From positions 1-54,178 of the forward strand of contig JADFAE010000028.1 of assembly GCA_015665415.1 (NCBI GenBank): DNA of 54,178 nucleotides. The letters run 5' to 3'. Position numbers and translations under genes: made by a program. The notes under the pieces are model-generated. The model was given only the letters and a program-made list of their open reading frames with translations. It ran no database searches and was not told the origin of the DNA. This document shows positions 51,510-54,178 of this stretch, piece after piece. Position 1 is the first letter of the stretch; each line of letters opens with the position of its first letter. The stretch is from Roseobacter sp. (GTDB lineage: Bacteria > Pseudomonadota > Alphaproteobacteria > Rhodobacterales > Rhodobacteraceae).

Positions 51510-52775
51510 TCAGCTGCGCAGCGCGCCTTTGCCCCGGACCAGATATTTGAAACTGGTGAGCTGCGCCGCACCAACCGGTCCCCGTGCATGCATCTTGCCC
51601 GTGGCGATACCGATCTCTGCGCCCATACCGAATTCACCACCATCGGCAAACTGGGTCGAGGCGTTGTGCATCAGGATGGCACTGTCCAATTCGTTAAAGA
51701 ACTGTGCCACGGCTGCTTCATCTTCGGTGATGATACAATCGGTGTGCTGCGAGTGGTAATTGCGGATATGGGCAATGGCTGCATCGATATCTGCCACGGT
51801 CTTTGCGGCGATGATTGCGTCCAGGAACTCCTTGCCCCAGTCTTCTTCACTGGCTGCCAACATGCCTGCAGGTCCTTGCAGCCCTTCAGCGGCATGGATC
51901 TCAACACCCGCAGCAGCCAGCGCCTCCAGCACATCCCGCCCAATGGTCTCGACAATATCCTGGTGAATCAACAGGCATTCCGCTGAGCCGCAGATACCCG
52001 TGCGCCGGGTCTTGGCATTCAGCACCACCTCTACCGCCATTTTGGCGTCGGCAGATTTGTCGAGATAGATATGAACGATGCCTTCAAGATGGGCAAAGAC
52101 CGGCACCCGCGCCTCGCGTTGCACCAAGCCCACCAGGCCCTTGCCGCCCCGGGGCACGATGACATCGACGTATTCGGTCAGGGTCAGTAATTCCTGCACC
52201 GCCGCACGGTCACGGGTCGGAATCAGTTGAACGGCATCTTCAGGCAGATTGGCCTGGCGCAGCCCCTGCACCAGACAGGCGTGAATTTCGCGCGCCGAGT
52301 GGAAACTTTCGGAGCCGCCACGCAGGATCACCGCATTGCCAGATTTAAGGCAAAGCGCGCCGGCATCTGCAGTCACATTGGGACGGCTTTCATAGATCAC
52401 CCCAATAACCCCCAGAGGTGTCCGCACCCGCTGGATATTGAGGCCTGAGGGTTGCTCCCATTCGGCCAGGATTTCGCCCACCGGATCAGGCTGAGCGGCC
52501 ACAGCCTGCAACCCGTCAACCATGCCCTGAATGCGGGACTCGTCCAGCATCAGGCGATCCATCATCGCCGCCGACAGGCCTTTGGTGCGGCCAAACTCCT
52601 GGTCCTTTTCATTGGCGGCGATAATCGCATCACGTCTGGCCCAGACCGCTTCCGCCGCGCCAATCAGAGCGGCATGTTTTCGCTCAGCGCTGGCCATGGC
52701 CAGAACCTGCGCCGCCTGTTTTGCACGACTGCCCAAATCGGCCATCATTGCGGGAATGTTTTCAACGTCTTTCAT
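51510..52775 (-). CDS. proA: Glutamate-5-semialdehyde dehydrogenase
   Basis: A 421-residue NADP-dependent reductase of gamma-glutamyl phosphate, second step of proline synthesis. Aldehyde-dehydrogenase-fold motifs: [33 protein letters not shown] in the cofactor domain (shown in part elsewhere as [11 protein letters not shown]), VPRGGKGLV, and the catalytic cysteine in [24 protein letters not shown] and the end [17 protein letters not shown] are standard. Length is normal. It follows proB on the same strand with a 94-base gap. Confidence 0.95.
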   Translation of the reverse strand: MKDVENIPAMMADLGSRAKQAAQVLAMASAERKHAALIGAAEAVWARRDAIIAANEKDQEFGRTKGLSAAMMDRLMLDESRIQGMVDGLQAVAAQPDPVGEILAEWEQPSGLNIQRVRTPLGVIGVIYESRPNVTADAGALCLKSGNAVILRGGSESFHSAREIHACLVQGLRQANLPEDAVQLIPTRDRAAVQELLTLTEYVDVIVPRGGKGLVGLVQREARVPVFAHLEGIVHIYLDKSADAKMAVEVVLNAKTRRTGICGSAECLLIHQDIVETIGRDVLEALAAAGVEIHAAEGLQGPAGMLAASEEDWGKEFLDAIIAAKTVADIDAAIAHIRNYHSQHTDCIITEDEAAVAQFFNELDSAILMHNASTQFADGGEFGMGAEIGIATGKMHARGPVGAAQLTSFKYLVRGKGALRS

Positions 52776-52869
52776 ATTTCTTCGAGCCTTTGCTGATCTC
52801 GGCTGGAGCCATGCGCCGGTCGCAGAATAGCGACATCGCCCGGCAGATTTCCAGACACAAATGAGGGGA

Positions 52870-53976
52870 TCAGAGCGCCATATCGTCCCGGTGGATCAAG
52901 GCAGCCCGGCCAGGATACCCCAGCGTGGCCTCGATCTCGGCGGATTGACGCCCCTGAATGGCACGGGCTTCGTCGCCGGTATAGCGCGACAGCCCCTGCC
53001 CCAGTTTGCGTCCGCTCGGGCCCAATATGGCCAGGGGTTCCCCCCGGCCAAAGTCACCCTCCACATGACGCACCCCAGCGGGCAGCAAGCTGTTCCCATT
53101 CTCAAGGGCGCGTGCCGCCCCCTCATCAACCGTGATGACCCCACGAGTCTTCATCGCCGCAATCCAGCGTTTGCGGGCCACCTGCGGATCATCAAGGGCC
53201 GAAAACCAAGTGCAAGCTGCACCATCTTCCAGTGTTTTCAGCGGGTTCAAGGGTGATCCTTCCGTGATCACCATGGCACAACCCGCAGCGGTTGCCATCT
53301 TGGCCGCCAGAATTTTGGTAATCATGCCGCCCTTGGACAGACCAGAGATCCCATCGCCAGCCATGGCCTCGATCTCAGGTGTAATCTCATCGATCTGATC
53401 GTAGCGCACCGCGTCAGAGTCCAGCGCCGGGTTGGCGCTGTAAAAGCCATCGACATCCGACAGCAGAACCAACACATCCGCCCCCACGGTCACTGCCATC
53501 TGCGCCGCCAGGCGGTCATTGTCCCCATAGCGGATTTCATCAGTGGCAATGGTGTCGTTTTCATTGACGATGGGCACCGCCCCCAGTCCCAACAGGGTCT
53601 CCAGCGTCGAGCGTGAATTCAGATAGCGGCGGCGATCCTCGCTGTCCTCCAGCGTTACCAAGATTTGGGCTGTGGTAATACCATGCGGGGCAAGGGCTTC
53701 CTCATAGGCACGCGCCAGCCGAATTTGGCCAACCGCAGCAGCCGCCTGCGAGCGTTCCAGCGGCAAGTCGCTGCGTGACAGCGCCAGAACTTCGCGCCCC
53801 AGTGCAATCGAGCCTGAAGAGACCAGAACCACATCTTTGCCTTCGGCCTTGAGCCGGGCAACATCATTGGCCAGGGAATGCAGCCAGCCCGCCCGCAGCC
53901 TGCCGCTGGCGCGATCCACCAGCAATGCAGAGCCGATCTTGATGACGATCCGCTTGGCGTCTGTCAGGGACGCCAA
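52870..53976 (-). CDS. proB: Glutamate 5-kinase
   Basis: A 368-residue kinase that phosphorylates glutamate at the gamma-carboxyl, first step of proline synthesis. The amino-acid kinase domain has [45 protein letters not shown] and [13 protein letters not shown]; a PUA domain follows from about residue 275 ([16 protein letters not shown]). The start overlaps the obg 3' end by 13 bases, so translation is probably coupled with obg. Confidence 0.95.
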   Translation of the reverse strand: MASLTDAKRIVIKIGSALLVDRASGRLRAGWLHSLANDVARLKAEGKDVVLVSSGSIALGREVLALSRSDLPLERSQAAAAVGQIRLARAYEEALAPHGITTAQILVTLEDSEDRRRYLNSRSTLETLLGLGAVPIVNENDTIATDEIRYGDNDRLAAQMAVTVGADVLVLLSDVDGFYSANPALDSDAVRYDQIDEITPEIEAMAGDGISGLSKGGMITKILAAKMATAAGCAMVITEGSPLNPLKTLEDGAACTWFSALDDPQVARKRWIAAMKTRGVITVDEGAARALENGNSLLPAGVRHVEGDFGRGEPLAILGPSGRKLGQGLSRYTGDEARAIQGRQSAEIEATLGYPGRAALIHRDDMAL

Positions 53977-54178
53977 GGGGCGTCCTCCTCGACAGGTTTG
54001 TGACGCAGCCGGTCATCATCGATCTCGGCCCGCACCGCCCGCAGAACCTCGCTCAGCCCTTCGCGGCTGACGCCGGACAACAACAGCACCTTGCCACCTA
54101 CGGCAGCCTCAAGCGCAGCATGGGCCTCGGCGCGTTCATCTTCGTCCAAGGCGTCAACCTTGTTGAGCGCAGTGACAC
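53964..54178 (-). CDS. obgE: GTPase Obg, C-terminal end (5' part outside window)
   Basis: The last 71 codons of an Obg-type ribosome-assembly GTPase. The G4 motif NKVD is visible in [11 protein letters not shown], and the G5-like [15 protein letters not shown] follows; the end is basic and acidic mixed (EEDAPWRP). The N-terminal glycine-rich Obg fold lies outside the window. The order obg-proB-proA is common in alphaproteobacteria, supporting the call. Confidence 0.85.
   Translation of the reverse strand, partial: VTALNKVDALDEDERAEAHAALEAAVGGKVLLLSGVSREGLSEVLRAVRAEIDDDRLRHKPVEEDAPWRP

Noticed and set aside
1-54178. CRISPR array or rRNA operon
   Set aside because: No regularly spaced repeats and no rRNA-like conserved stretches were seen.

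Overview
The window reads as a chromosomal segment of a marine alphaproteobacterium of the family Rhodobacteraceae, most likely the Roseobacter group. I base this on the combined gene content: a ChpT-type phosphotransfer protein, a TAXI-type TRAP transporter with fused permease, an olsB-olsA ornithine-lipid pair, a short MetF next to a free-standing pterin-binding methyltransferase, rpsB-tsf, and obg-proB-proA. The genus cannot be fixed from sequence reading alone.

Bases 1 to about 8430 are the right end of an integrated element. It carries the 3' end of a phage-type adenine methyltransferase gene, an IS110-family insertion sequence, an A+T-rich two-gene cassette (ABC-type ATPase plus DUF4435/TOPRIM protein) that matches the architecture of the PARIS anti-phage system, two small exported proteins of unknown function, an O-acyltransferase, and long stretches of non-coding DNA. 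The element ends in the 3' half of a tRNA-Leu(CAA) gene, cut at the anticodon loop and followed by that tRNA's terminator. This is what a tyrosine-recombinase element leaves at its distal end; the intact tRNA and the integrase should lie left of the window.

From 8.5 to 30 kb the DNA looks like core or near-core chromosome. It holds a UDP-xylose synthase with a GT61 glycosyltransferase, an mtnA/class II aldolase methylthioadenosine-salvage pair with an interrupted upstream frame, a TAXI-TRAP uptake operon with a universal stress protein, an AttEFGH-like ABC export system with its lipocalin-like partner, cardiolipin synthase, a YihY protein, rlmE, ppx/gppA, and a one-carbon operon (small conserved protein, metF, methyltetrahydrofolate methyltransferase).

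From 30 to 32.3 kb there is a short unstable stretch: two small genes and a decayed ISNCY-type transposase with frame lesions and an in-frame stop.

From 32.3 to 45.2 kb lies an acyl-CoA catabolic cluster, mostly one leftward run: two acyl-CoA dehydrogenases, SDR, flavin monooxygenase, histidine phosphatase, APH-type kinase, enoyl-CoA hydratase, class C beta-lactamase-like hydrolase, acetoacetyl-CoA synthetase and acyl-CoA thioesterase. It is flanked by an SDR and a quinone oxidoreductase on the other strand. The kinase plus acyl-CoA dehydrogenase plus SDR combination resembles known 4-hydroxy/4-keto acid pathways.

From 45.3 kb to the end are housekeeping and regulatory genes: aroQ overlapping a LuxR-type regulator with an altered ligand pocket, tsf and rpsB, olsA-olsB, a DUF3553 protein, chpT, proA, proB and the 3' end of obg.
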